Positions 1-7,279 of a DNA stretch of 24,533 nucleotides are shown here, in pieces (within the stretch, counting starts at the first letter, position 1; each line of letters opens with the position of its first letter). The notes beneath the pieces are model-generated. The model searched no databases and was not told the DNA's origin. It saw only the letters and a list, made by a program, of their open reading frames with translations. Source of the DNA: Roseburia_C sp051879315 (lineage in GTDB: Bacteria; Bacillota; Clostridia; Lachnospirales; Lachnospiraceae); contig JBJELW010000049.1 of assembly GCA_051879315.1 (NCBI GenBank), positions 1 through 24,533 of the forward strand, in the 5' to 3' direction. Position numbers and translations under genes: made by a program.

Positions 1-13
1 GTTGTTTTTTGCA

Positions 14-56
14 AAAAAGGAGCTGTGCACTAATTACTTAGTGCGACAGCCCCTTC
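14..56 (-). terminator. Intrinsic terminator downstream of the antitoxin gene
   Basis: Read on the minus strand, a stem GGGGCTGTcGCACTAA pairs with TTAGTGCacAGCTCC around a short loop, with one bulged base, and a run of six T follows. It lies about 100 nt past the antitoxin stop and would end that transcript. The 57-160 stretch between it and the stop shows no reading frame. Confidence 0.7.
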
Positions 57-160
57 TTATCTTTCGATTCAAAAACTATTTTAGACAATTGGTGTTTATG
101 ATTTACAACAGTTCATTTGGTGTAACAATAAAAGGTTAACAAGATATTGCATCACACCAC

Positions 161-451
161 CTACTTTCCGGAACGAGCGGCTTCGATTTCAGCATTGATA
201 TCATCGAGAGTCATATCTTGTAACCCATTTACTTCTGCAATTTTACGCATTTCCCAAAACGCTGATATGGCATCATCTCTTGTGGTGTCAGATGGGGCTG
301 AGATTTCGAAAGGAATTTTTCTTTCTCGAACAACAGCTTTGGCGAAGATGTTAAATGCTGTTGTTGCGTTCATGCCAAAGTCAGAACAAAGAGAATCAAA
401 TTGTTTTTTTAATCCTTCATCCATTCGGATACTAAAAGTTGCCTGTGCCAT
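161..451 (-). CDS. RelB/DinJ-family antitoxin, apparently without a toxin partner
   Basis: A 96-residue protein beginning MAQATFSIRMDEGLKKQFD. This is the usual opening of RelB/DinJ antitoxins: a beta strand (ATFSIRMDE) followed by two helices, forming a ribbon-helix-helix DNA-binding fold, then an acidic C-terminal tail (about 70-96) that in the family wraps the RelE/YafQ toxin. The start at 451 is chosen because AAGGAGGTG lies a few bases upstream; a longer frame to 475 would begin before that site. In known modules the toxin gene follows directly, but here only about 100 nt of non-coding DNA and a terminator follow, so the gene looks solitary. Length is normal for the family and no damage is visible. 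The surrounding DNA is AT-rich compared with the rest of the window, which fits acquisition by transfer. The family call is firm; the lack of a toxin is judged only within this window. Confidence 0.85.
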   Translation of the reverse strand: MAQATFSIRMDEGLKKQFDSLCSDFGMNATTAFNIFAKAVVRERKIPFEISAPSDTTRDDAISAFWEMRKIAEVNGLQDMTLDDINAEIEAARSGK

Positions 452-475
452 AAAAATGCACCTCCTTGAAAACAA

Positions 476-521
476 AACACATTTTGTGTTCGAATTTATT
501 TAATTCTATAGTTATATTATA
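476..521 (-). promoter_or_regulatory. Putative promoter and operator palindrome of the antitoxin gene
   Basis: On the minus strand a TATAAT box (516-521) sits in very AT-rich DNA. Nearer the gene is a perfect palindrome, AACACA TTT TGTGTT (476-490), just upstream of the AAGGAGGTG site. RelB-type proteins usually repress their own promoter, so the palindrome is a reasonable operator candidate. No convincing -35 box is seen. Confidence 0.4.
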
Positions 522-530
522 CAATAATAA

Positions 531-869
531 ATAAAAAATGCAAGGAAATGGGAATTCCTATCTTTTAATTCGATTATATCAGCTAAAATCAATTTATTGC
601 AGGAGGAACTTAGGAATGATATAATATGCCCTGAGGTGGCGTCTCGAGGAGACGATGGAGCCATCGAACTTCCCAATGACAAATATAGGTTCCGCATTGA
701 CGAACTGGAGAAACAACTTGCAGAATATGCTGACGAAAATGCCAGATATGCTGAAGAAAATGCGAAGTATGCAGACGAAAACGCGAAGTATGCAGACGAA
801 AACGCGAAGTATGCAGACGAAATATCAAAGCTAAGAGAACGCATCAGAGAATTGGAACAGCAAAAATGA
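531..869 (+). pseudogene. Start-less coding remnant ending in a heptad-repeat coiled coil
   Basis: The frame is open from just after a stop at 528-530 to the stop after codon 869. It has no in-frame ATG; the only nearby start-like codon, TTG at 597, has no ribosome site. The C-terminal half is a run of seven-residue units: ENARYAE, ENAKYAD, ENAKYAD, ENAKYAD, then EISKLRERIRELEQQK, a predicted charged coiled coil. At the DNA level these are 21-bp units, two of them almost identical (about 760-822). I do not recognise the upstream part. The simplest reading is the C-terminal tail of a larger protein whose 5' end was lost, possibly a nuclease or transposase-like protein, since such coiled-coil tails occur there, but this is a guess. 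Expression from the TTG codon cannot be excluded. Confidence 0.5.
752..822 (+). repeat. In-frame 21-bp tandem repeats coding for heptads
   Basis: Units of the form GAAAAYGCGAAGTATGCAGAC recur about three times, with a diverged copy before them. Each encodes one coiled-coil heptad (ENAKYAD). The nearly identical copies suggest recent expansion by slippage. Confidence 0.8.
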
Positions 870-915
870 TAAGAAGGTTTGGACTATAATCAAAACACAG
901 AGAAGGAGAAACAAA

Positions 916-1425
916 GTGAAAAATATTTATATCATCGGTTTTATGGGTGTGGGCAAGAGTACCGTGTGCGACACCCTGAAAAAAATGTTGAACAAGGAAT
1001 GTGCGGAAATGGATCAGCTTATTGTGGAGCAGCAGGGAATGGCCATTTCAGAGATCTTTGATAAGTACGGAGAGAACGGATTTCGGGATATTGAGACACA
1101 GCTGGTAAAGGATCTGGGTCAGAAGGAAGACCTGGTTATTTCCTGTGGCGGAGGTGCGGTGCTTCGGGATGAGAACGCAGCAGATATGAAGGCCCACGGC
1201 AATATCGTGCTTCTGACGGCTACACCGGAAACCATTTACGGCCGGGTGAAAAACAGCAAAGACCGGCCGCTGTTAAACGGAAATATGAATGTGGACTATA
1301 TTCGCGGGTTGATGGAAAAACGCAGACCACGCTATGAAGAAGTGGCAGATCTTATGGTTTCCACTGATGGAAAAAATGTGCGGGAAATCTGCCAGGAGAT
1401 CATTACAAAGCTGGGGATTCAGTAG
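916..1425 (+). CDS. aroK: Shikimate kinase
   Basis: A 169-residue P-loop kinase that phosphorylates shikimate at the 3-hydroxyl with ATP, the fifth step of the chorismate pathway, in the cytoplasm. Visible motifs are the Walker A loop GFMGVGKST (8-16), the substrate-binding aspartate in EMDQ (D33, in place of the commoner DTD), FRDIE with the shikimate-binding arginine (R57), the SCGGG strand (76-80) that contacts substrate, and the lid arginine in DRPLL (R117). Length matches stand-alone family members. The start is GTG, chosen because GAGAAGGAG lies at the proper distance and the encoded MKNIYIIGFMG is the expected beginning. A TATAAT hexamer lies about 25 nt upstream, but I see no good -35 box. 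No other aromatic pathway gene is nearby. Confidence in the function is high. Confidence 0.95.
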   Translation: MKNIYIIGFMGVGKSTVCDTLKKMLNKECAEMDQLIVEQQGMAISEIFDKYGENGFRDIETQLVKDLGQKEDLVISCGGGAVLRDENAADMKAHGNIVLLTATPETIYGRVKNSKDRPLLNGNMNVDYIRGLMEKRRPRYEEVADLMVSTDGKNVREICQEIITKLGIQ

Positions 1426-1434
1426 AGTTTAGAT

Positions 1435-1615
1435 TTCCTATTTCAGAAAAGTGTGCCTCAATGAAGTTGCGTATTCGGTTGCAGACACGCTCTCGCTCTT
1501 GCCGGAACGTAGCGGTACTAAATTCGTGCAAAGCACTCATTAAGGACCGACGTTCCTCTACGGTCTGCAACCGAATAGCAAACTTCATTGAGGCAGTGCA
1601 AATTTGAACAGGGAC
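1435..1615. repeat. Long palindromic (MITE-like) hairpin element
   Basis: Arms at 1454-1486 and 1563-1595 are inverted copies over 33 nt with about two mismatches (TGCCTCAATGAAGTT... and its complement). Pairing continues inward (GGAAC/GTTCC; CGGT/ACCG; GTGC/GCAC) to an AAA loop at 1530-1532, and weakly outward (CCTATTTCAG against CTGTTCAA). The whole spacer between aroK and the next gene is thus one long imperfect hairpin, with an extra ~10 nt bulged on the left arm. No transposase is present and it lacks a T-run, so it is not an ordinary terminator. Confidence 0.75.
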
Positions 1616-1646
1616 ATTTTGCAACACCCCATAAAAAGGAGCAGAT

Positions 1647-2813
1647 ATGGAACAATCACTTGAGCAGATCATACCACAGATTGCAGGAGCCTGCAGCCGT
1701 ATGATCATCAGCAAGCCCTCTCGGAAAACGGCCCCCTACCGTAAGATCGTGGTGGCAAAAAAGGAAGGCTATTACCAGATTGAGCAGTACACCGAGAAAC
1801 AGGTGTTTCATCAAAATGTGAACACGGATGCCCTGGTGCAGTATCTCCTTGAACAGATGTCTTCGGACTATCGTCAGCTCAACGGCTTTGAGGAAGGCTA
1901 CGAGCACATGCTTATGATTTCCAAAAAGGGTGTACCGGCTTACAAGCGAAAGCGCAATGCCCAGGCCAGCGGTGGAGTGGAAAGCCACAATCGGAAGAAA
2001 AAGTACATTTTGCAGGAAGGTGAGATCATACCGCCTCTGGTGGATATGGGAATTTTCACTGCAGAGGGAAAAGTGGTTCGCTCCATGTATGATAAATTCC
2101 GACAGATCAACCGTTTCATTGAGATTATCGACGATGCCATGGAGGAACATCCCAAGAAGGAACTTCACGTCATCGATTTTGGCTGTGGCAAATCCTATCT
2201 GACCTTTATCATGTACTACTATTTTACTCAGATCCGCCATCTGAAGGTGCAGATGATTGGACTGGATCTAAAGGCGGACGTGATTGAAAAGTGCAATCAG
2301 GCGGCAGAGAAATACGGCTATTCGGGGCTTTCCTTTCAGGTGGGGGACATCAGCGGATATCAGACACCCTTTGACGTGGACATGGTGGTTACGCTGCATG
2401 CCTGTGATATCGCTACGGATTTCGCTTTATTTCATGCCATCCAGTGGAATGCGGATATGATATTTTCCGTTCCCTGTTGTCAGCATGAACTGAACGGACA
2501 GATGGAGGCAGAGCATTTGACATTGATGACCCGGTACGGAATTATCAAAGAGCGGTTTGCCGCCCTGACCACGGATGCTATCCGGGCGAATCTGTTGGAG
2601 TGTTGTGGCTACAAAACCCAACTTTTGGAGTTTGTGGATCTGTCCCATACACCGAAAAATATTCTGATTCGTGCAAGACGGCAGGAACACTGCAGCAAAT
2701 CCCATGGACAGAAAATGCTGCGTGAGGTGGAGGACATGATGGCAGAATACCATTTGAAACCCATGTTGTACGGACTTTTGGATGTGGAGGAGAGATTGTC
2801 ATGCTTCCGATAG
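1647..2813 (+). CDS. Class I SAM-dependent methyltransferase, METTL25-like (Methyltransf_32 type)
   Basis: A 388-residue protein. Residues 1-120 form an N-terminal region of unclear role with a basic stretch (KRKRNAQ, 100-106; HNRKKKY, 114-120). A Rossmann methyltransferase domain follows: motif I IDFGCGKSYL (176-185), an acidic ribose-binding strand GLDLK (205-209), a VGDIS strand (232-236), LHACDIATD (250-258) and SVPCCQHE (274-281). The LHACD and PCC signatures are those I associate with the METTL25-like group, whose bacterial substrates are not known. The start has AAAAAGGAG upstream. The end overlaps the next gene by 13 nt, so the two are probably translated in a coupled way; since the partner is an rRNA methylase, an RNA or ribosome-related substrate is possible, but this is inference from position only. 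Confidence 0.75.
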   Translation: MEQSLEQIIPQIAGACSRMIISKPSRKTAPYRKIVVAKKEGYYQIEQYTEKQVFHQNVNTDALVQYLLEQMSSDYRQLNGFEEGYEHMLMISKKGVPAYKRKRNAQASGGVESHNRKKKYILQEGEIIPPLVDMGIFTAEGKVVRSMYDKFRQINRFIEIIDDAMEEHPKKELHVIDFGCGKSYLTFIMYYYFTQIRHLKVQMIGLDLKADVIEKCNQAAEKYGYSGLSFQVGDISGYQTPFDVDMVVTLHACDIATDFALFHAIQWNADMIFSVPCCQHELNGQMEAEHLTLMTRYGIIKERFAALTTDAIRANLLECCGYKTQLLEFVDLSHTPKNILIRARRQEHCSKSHGQKMLREVEDMMAEYHLKPMLYGLLDVEERLSCFR

Positions 2814-4186
2814 AATTTTTGGAACGAATGAAAAAACTGTTGGGGGAAGAAGAATTTTCGACTTTCCTGGATAGTTATGAGACAGAGAAATATCAGGGAC
2901 TGCGGGTAAATCCGTTGAAGGGCGGCAGTGAGGAATTGCTGCAGCGCACTGAATGGGAACTGACACCCGTTCCCTGGGCGGAGGAAGGTTATTATTACGG
3001 CAGCGCTCTGCAGCCGGGCAAACACCCCTACCATGCGGCAGGGGTTTATTACATTCAGGAGCCGTCCGCCATGGCACCGGCTCACTATCTGGATGCCCAG
3101 CCGGGAGAACGGATATTAGATTTGTGTGCAGCTCCCGGAGGAAAAAGCACCCAGATTGCAGGTGCTATGCAGGGACAGGGACTTCTGGTGTGCAATGAGA
3201 TTCATCCGGCCCGGGCAAAGATCTTGTCAGAAAATGTGGAACGGCTGGGCATCACAAATGCCATAGTCACCAACGAGACACCGGCCCGTCTTGCGGAAAA
3301 ATTCAACGGATATTTTGACCGGATCATGGTGGATGCACCCTGCTCCGGGGAAGGCATGTTTCGGAAAAATGAGCAGGCCTGTGAAGAGTGGAGCCCGGAA
3401 AATGTGACACTGTGTGCGGAAAGGCAGGACGAGATCCTGGAGGCAGCCCATCAGATGTTAAAGTCTGGTGGCAGGATGGTATACTCCACCTGTACCTTTG
3501 CACCGGAGGAGGACGAGGGCAGCATCAGTCGTTTTCTGGAAAAACATCCGGAGTATGAGATCCTTGCGGTGCCTTTGGCGGAGGGAATGAGCTCAGGCAG
3601 GGCAGATTGGACAGTTGCCCCGGCGGAGCATATCGAGCGCACCATCCGGCTGTTTCCCCACAAGGTCCACGGGGAGGGACATTATCTGGCGGTATTGAAA
3701 AAAGGTTTCGCAGATCCGTCCGCTTCCGGGGGTTATGTGTCCGGTGGTTTGGAGAAGGGAATTTCGGAGAAAGACTGCAAGGAGTATCTGGAATTTGAAC
3801 AGGAATTTTTGCAGAAAAGCATTCACGAACAGGGAATCTTTTTGCGATTTGGAGACCAGTTATATCTGGCACCGCAGGATACTTTTTCCTTAAAGGGACT
3901 GAAGGTGTTGCGTCCGGGACTGCATTTAGGCACTCTGAAAAAAAATCGTTTTGAGCCGTCCCACGCCCTGGCTCTGGCCTTAAAACCGGAGCAGGTGAAG
4001 TATGTGACAGACCTGGCGGCAGACAGCTATGAGGCGGCGGCTTATCTGAAAGGACAGACCCTGAATGTAGACGGAGAAAAGGGCTGGCATCTCCTGACCG
4101 TGGACGGTTACAGCTTAGGCTGGGGAAAGCTGGCAGGAGGCATTCTGAAAAACCATTACCCCAAGGGACTAAGAGTGCTTGGGTGA
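2801..4186 (+). CDS. RsmB/RsmF-family rRNA cytosine-C5 methyltransferase
   Basis: A 461-residue cytosolic enzyme of the NOL1/NOP2/Sun family, which transfers methyl from SAM to C5 of cytosine in rRNA. Residues 1-95 are the N-terminal RNA-binding lobe (RVNPLK, 35-40; YYIQEPSAM, 83-91). The catalytic domain shows motif I LDLCAAPGGKS (106-116), DAPCSGEGMFRKN (178-190) with the general cysteine C181, and YSTCTFAPEEDEG (228-240) with the second, nucleophilic cysteine C231. The C-terminal ~170 residues (from about 290) match the extra RsmF-like tail with a PUA-type fold, which favours an RsmF/YebU-like 16S rRNA methylase over RsmB. The ATG lies inside the end of the preceding gene, with GGAGGAGAG just upstream. 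Family assignment is firm; the exact modified base is not provable here. Confidence 0.9.
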   Translation: MLPIEFLERMKKLLGEEEFSTFLDSYETEKYQGLRVNPLKGGSEELLQRTEWELTPVPWAEEGYYYGSALQPGKHPYHAAGVYYIQEPSAMAPAHYLDAQPGERILDLCAAPGGKSTQIAGAMQGQGLLVCNEIHPARAKILSENVERLGITNAIVTNETPARLAEKFNGYFDRIMVDAPCSGEGMFRKNEQACEEWSPENVTLCAERQDEILEAAHQMLKSGGRMVYSTCTFAPEEDEGSISRFLEKHPEYEILAVPLAEGMSSGRADWTVAPAEHIERTIRLFPHKVHGEGHYLAVLKKGFADPSASGGYVSGGLEKGISEKDCKEYLEFEQEFLQKSIHEQGIFLRFGDQLYLAPQDTFSLKGLKVLRPGLHLGTLKKNRFEPSHALALALKPEQVKYVTDLAADSYEAAAYLKGQTLNVDGEKGWHLLTVDGYSLGWGKLAGGILKNHYPKGLRVLG

Positions 4187-4228
4187 GGGATAGGAATATG
4201 CAAATTCATGCGAACAAAAAGTAGGTAC

Positions 4229-4306
4229 GGCATCAGGTTTTGTCCCCAAAGCAGCGCGAAGCGACCTTTGGGGGCAAGTACGTCACCTGCGGTGACACCT
4301 CATGCC
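4229..4306. repeat. Structured dispersed repeat, copy 1 (three-way junction)
   Basis: An outer stem GGCATCAGG (4229-4237) / CCTCATGCC (4298-4306) encloses two hairpins. Hairpin A is CCCCAAAG/CTTTGGGG with an inner CGC-GAA-GCG (4241-4276). Hairpin B is GTCACC TGC GGTGAC (4282-4296). Hairpin B recurs before the histidine kinase and hairpin A recurs near 24401, so this is a repeat family, not a one-off terminator. Confidence 0.75.
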
Positions 4307-4338
4307 AAGAATTAATCAAATCTTAAACATTTATCCGA

Positions 4339-4367
4339 TTGGTTCTTAATGGCAAAGCAGCTACAAT
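4339..4367 (+). promoter_or_regulatory. Possible promoter of the two-component genes
   Basis: A TACAAT -10 box (4362-4367) has a weak TTGGTT -35 box 17 nt upstream. TCTTAA occurs at 4321-4326 and again at 4344-4349, a spaced direct repeat of the kind OmpR-type regulators often bind, so autoregulation is possible. Confidence 0.35.
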
Positions 4368-4391
4368 GGATTTGACGATGGGAGGTATGAT

Positions 4392-5084
4392 ATGTACAAC
4401 GTATTGATCTGTGATGATGAAAAGGACATTGTGTCTGCATTAAAAATCTATTTATCCTCCGACGGATATCAGATCTATGAAGCCTACAACGGTCGGGAAG
4501 CCATTGAGATTATGCGCCATCATGAAATCCATCTGATTCTGATGGACATTATGATGCCGGAGATGGACGGCATTCAGGCCATGAGTAAAATCCGGGAGAA
4601 CAGCAATGTGCCGGTGATTTTTCTCACGGCAAAAAGTGAGGACAACGATAAGGTTTTAGGTCTTTTGGTGGGTGCGGATGATTACATCACCAAACCCTTT
4701 AATCCGGTGGAAGTGCAGGCCAGGGTAAAATCCCAGCTTCGCCGCTACATGCAGCTGGGAGGTGGAAAACAATCTGGAAAGACCTATGTCATCGGTGGCA
4801 TCGAGATGGATGATTCTGCCAAGGAGGTGACATTGGACGGAAATGTGGTTCCGCTGACACCCACCGAATATGACATTTTGAAACTTTTCATGGCACATCC
4901 CGGGCAGGTTTTTTCACCGAAAGAAATTTACCGGAAAGTGTGGGAGGATACTCCTTACGGATCAGAAAACACTGTGGCAGTACATATCAGACACCTGAGA
5001 GAGAAACTTGAGTATGATCCTTCCGAACCCCGTTATCTGAAAGTGGTTTGGGGACAGGGATACAAAATCTCGGACTATAAATGA
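4392..5084 (+). CDS. OmpR/PhoB-family two-component response regulator
   Basis: A 230-residue DNA-binding regulator. The receiver domain (1-115) has the acidic pair D8-D9, the phosphoacceptor D52 in LMDIMMPEMDG, T79 in FLTAK and K101 in ITKPF. A winged-helix output domain (about 128-228) shows LTPTEYDILKLFMAHPGQVF and the ENTVAVHIRHLREKLE recognition helix, ending with the usual YLKVVWGQGYKI wing. All key residues are intact. GGGAGG precedes the ATG. The kinase encoded about 95 nt downstream is the obvious partner; the layout and the VanR/VanS-like style suggest sensing of an envelope stress or peptide signal, but the targets cannot be read from the sequence. Confidence 0.95.
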   Translation: MYNVLICDDEKDIVSALKIYLSSDGYQIYEAYNGREAIEIMRHHEIHLILMDIMMPEMDGIQAMSKIRENSNVPVIFLTAKSEDNDKVLGLLVGADDYITKPFNPVEVQARVKSQLRRYMQLGGGKQSGKTYVIGGIEMDDSAKEVTLDGNVVPLTPTEYDILKLFMAHPGQVFSPKEIYRKVWEDTPYGSENTVAVHIRHLREKLEYDPSEPRYLKVVWGQGYKISDYK

Positions 5085-5117
5085 TGGTAGTGTAAAGTCA
5101 AATATGAAAAATGAACC

Positions 5118-5156
5118 GACACAAGGTCTCCGTCACCTGCGGTGACACCTCGTGTC
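5118..5156. repeat. Structured dispersed repeat, copy 2 (hairpin A missing)
   Basis: The outer stem GACACAAGG (5118-5126) / CCTCGTGTC (5148-5156) encloses hairpin B, GTCACC TGC GGTGAC (5132-5146). The segment 5131-5151 is identical to 4281-4301 over about 20 nt, while the outer stem has changed on both sides so pairing is kept. Hairpin A of copy 1 is absent. Confidence 0.7.
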
Positions 5157-5178
5157 AAGGGTAGAGGAGTGTGAAGCC

Positions 5179-7224
5179 ATGAAATGGAATAAACAAAAGG
5201 CGGAAGGTGTCTTCGCTGGAATTTTATGCTGCATTTTGGCCAGCATATCTCTGGGACTGACCCTTTTTTGCGTGGATCTGGACCGGAAAAATGTATATGC
5301 AATGAATTTTGAACGGGCGTTTTATTGGAGTGCTTACGATATTGCAGAGGAACAGGCCTATGAGCTGCTGGATATGGTTTATTTTAATCCCGGGGAAAAT
5401 GGGGTTGATGACTCTTGGGTTAGGATGTACCAAAAAGAGTTGGCTGAAAGCAATATTCATTATGAAATTTTAAAAGATGGCCAGGTGTACAAATCAGTTT
5501 CCGGTGAGCCACTGGAATTCGGGCTGGAACAGGAAAACTATCAGGATCAGTTCGAATTTGATTTTATGGATGACGATGTGTTTACGGATTATCCTATGTC
5601 CTGGACAGACAAAAATAGCGGCTATTGTGTGATATGCCAGATTCCGTATTATCAGGATTTGGATTTTGACGCGAATGATGAACTGGCACAATCCTATCTG
5701 TATCTGAATTGGGTGTACAATATGGATCTGGATGTGGCAGCTCCTATGGCAACAGTGGTAGGATGGATGATTACACTGCTGTTTCTAATCTTCTTTTTGG
5801 TGAAAAACTGTAGGAAAAGTGTGGAGGGAGAGACAAAGTTAAAATGGACGGATCGAATTCCACCGGATTTGTATGCGCTGGGAATGGCAGCTCTAGCTAT
5901 GGGAGTTTCTTTTGGACTGGCTTGTTTGGAATACAGGTTTGCCCACGCTTGGATTTTGCTTGTGGGCGGTTGGGTTCTTGGCAGTATTTATTTTGTGCTT
6001 CTTTTATTTTTCCTAAGAAGTCTTTGTCTGCATGTGAAAAGGAAAACAATCTGGAAAAAATGCCTGATTTACCGGCTGGGAAAACGCTTCGTCTCCTTTT
6101 TTAAAAAACATTGGCCGGATATTAAGGTATTCATCTCAACACATTGGCCAAAGGTATATGTCTGGATCGGAAAATACTGGAAGAAATTTTGGACCACGAT
6201 TGGCAAAGGCTGGCAGGCCCTGCATCAGCATTTAAGCGTAGTTCTTAGAATGGAAGCACTGTATTTGGTGGTATCAGCAATCGAAGCTGCATTGTTGTAC
6301 GAGTTTGGTGGATTTGCAATTTTCTATCTATTGTTTTGGATTAAACTGGTGGGTATTGTGGTAGTCGCTTGTCTGGGGAGCCAAATACACACGCTGCAGC
6401 AGGCGGCAGAGGCCATCGAGCAGGGAAAACTGGATTATCAGGTGAATACCTGGGGTATGGGATGGGATAATCGGAAACTTGCCAGAACATTGGAACACAT
6501 CGGTAACGGGATGCAGACTGCGCTGGATGAGCGGATGAAGAGCGAACATTTTAAGACGGAGCTTATCACTAATGTATCCCACGACATTAAGACGCCCCTT
6601 ACCTCCATTATCAATTATGTGGACCTGTTGCAGCAGGAGCAGCCGGAAAATGAAAAGTCCAGAGAGTATCTGCAGGTGCTGGCCCGGCAGTCTGCCCGGT
6701 TGAAAAAACTCATCGAGGATCTAATGGAGGCATCAAAGGCTATCACCGGTTCCATCTCCGTACAGGAGGAACCGTGTCAGGTGGATGTGATGCTGACACA
6801 GGCGGCAGGTGAGTATGAGGAGCGGTTGAAGGAAAAGCAGCTGGAACTAATCGTGCGAAAACCGGAGGAATCCGTGGAGATAATGGCGGATGGAAGGCAT
6901 CTGTGGCGGGTGTTTGATAATCTTTTAAACAACATATTAAAGTATGCTCAGCCAATGACCCGTGTTTATCTGGATTTGGCAAAAAAGGATGAGAGAGTAG
7001 AGATTATCTTCCGGAACACCTCACGTTTACCATTGATTTTGACCGGAGAGGAACTGAAGGAGCGGTTCGTCCGGGGAGACAGTTCCCGGAATACGGAAGG
7101 AAACGGGCTGGGGCTTTCCATCGCGGAGAGTCTCACGGAGCTGATGAAAGGAGAATTTGAAATCCACATCGATGGGGATCTGTTTAAGGTGGTTTTGCGG
7201 TTCCCGGAACGAAACCGGGGTTGA
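5179..7224 (+). CDS. Multi-pass sensor histidine kinase with tryptophan 11-mer repeats
   Basis: A 681-residue membrane kinase, partner of the upstream regulator. The ATG at 5179 is chosen over a GTG at 5152 because it follows GAGGAG and the earlier codon lies inside the repeat hairpin. From hydrophobicity I see a first membrane helix (about 11-33), an extracellular domain of ~155 residues, then helices near 190-208, 231-250, 258-281 and two between about 357 and 402. The kinase core has NVSHDIKTPLTS with phospho-acceptor H468, an N box FDNLLNNILKY (about 579-589) and a G2 box GNGLGLS (641-647). The linker before the core (AIEQGKLDYQV) resembles a HAMP-like end. Between the fourth and fifth helices, on the predicted cytoplasmic side, tryptophans W312, W323, W334 and W345 head four 11-residue units. 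The signal sensed is unknown. Confidence 0.92.
   Translation: MKWNKQKAEGVFAGILCCILASISLGLTLFCVDLDRKNVYAMNFERAFYWSAYDIAEEQAYELLDMVYFNPGENGVDDSWVRMYQKELAESNIHYEILKDGQVYKSVSGEPLEFGLEQENYQDQFEFDFMDDDVFTDYPMSWTDKNSGYCVICQIPYYQDLDFDANDELAQSYLYLNWVYNMDLDVAAPMATVVGWMITLLFLIFFLVKNCRKSVEGETKLKWTDRIPPDLYALGMAALAMGVSFGLACLEYRFAHAWILLVGGWVLGSIYFVLLLFFLRSLCLHVKRKTIWKKCLIYRLGKRFVSFFKKHWPDIKVFISTHWPKVYVWIGKYWKKFWTTIGKGWQALHQHLSVVLRMEALYLVVSAIEAALLYEFGGFAIFYLLFWIKLVGIVVVACLGSQIHTLQQAAEAIEQGKLDYQVNTWGMGWDNRKLARTLEHIGNGMQTALDERMKSEHFKTELITNVSHDIKTPLTSIINYVDLLQQEQPENEKSREYLQVLARQSARLKKLIEDLMEASKAITGSISVQEEPCQVDVMLTQAAGEYEERLKEKQLELIVRKPEESVEIMADGRHLWRVFDNLLNNILKYAQPMTRVYLDLAKKDERVEIIFRNTSRLPLILTGEELKERFVRGDSSRNTEGNGLGLSIAESLTELMKGEFEIHIDGDLFKVVLRFPERNRG
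6106..6237 (+). repeat. Four 11-residue Trp-led repeats inside the histidine kinase
   Basis: The encoded units are KHWPDIKVFIS, THWPKVYVWIG, KYWKKFWTTIG and KGWQALHQHLS. Each has basic or small residues, then W at position 3, and hydrophobic positions recurring with 11-residue period. The segment is strongly basic and lies between two membrane helices, as expected for a helix lying on the inner membrane face. The DNA copies have diverged, so the repeat is old rather than a recent slippage. Confidence 0.75.
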
Positions 7225-7249
7225 CAAGCCGCGATTTCACTTCTAGAAT
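7221..7249 (+). promoter_or_regulatory. Promoter for the diaminopimelate decarboxylase gene
   Basis: TTGACA (7221-7226) and TAGAAT (7244-7249) are separated by 17 nt, close to the vegetative sigma consensus. The -35 box overlaps the stop codon of the histidine kinase gene, so the decarboxylase has its own promoter. Confidence 0.7.
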
Positions 7250-7279
7250 AGGGATAGACTTAAACCAAGGAGATAAATT

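Noticed and set aside
147..503. Plus-strand reading frame opposite the antitoxin gene
   Set aside because: It is the complement of a clear RelB/DinJ gene, and has no ribosome site or recognisable protein features.
752..822. Possible CRISPR-like array
   Set aside because: The units are contiguous without spacers, in frame, and code for a coiled coil.
512..844. Minus-strand frame with SSAYFAF repeats
   Set aside because: It is the mirror of the heptad repeats on the plus strand; its repeats follow automatically from the 21-bp units.
1403..1714. Minus-strand frame through the long hairpin
   Set aside because: It runs through a palindrome and into the methyltransferase start region, with no ribosome site; the palindrome explains its regular look.
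5152..5178. GTG start giving a longer histidine kinase
   Set aside because: It lies inside the repeat hairpin without a ribosome site, while the ATG at 5179 has GAGGAG upstream.
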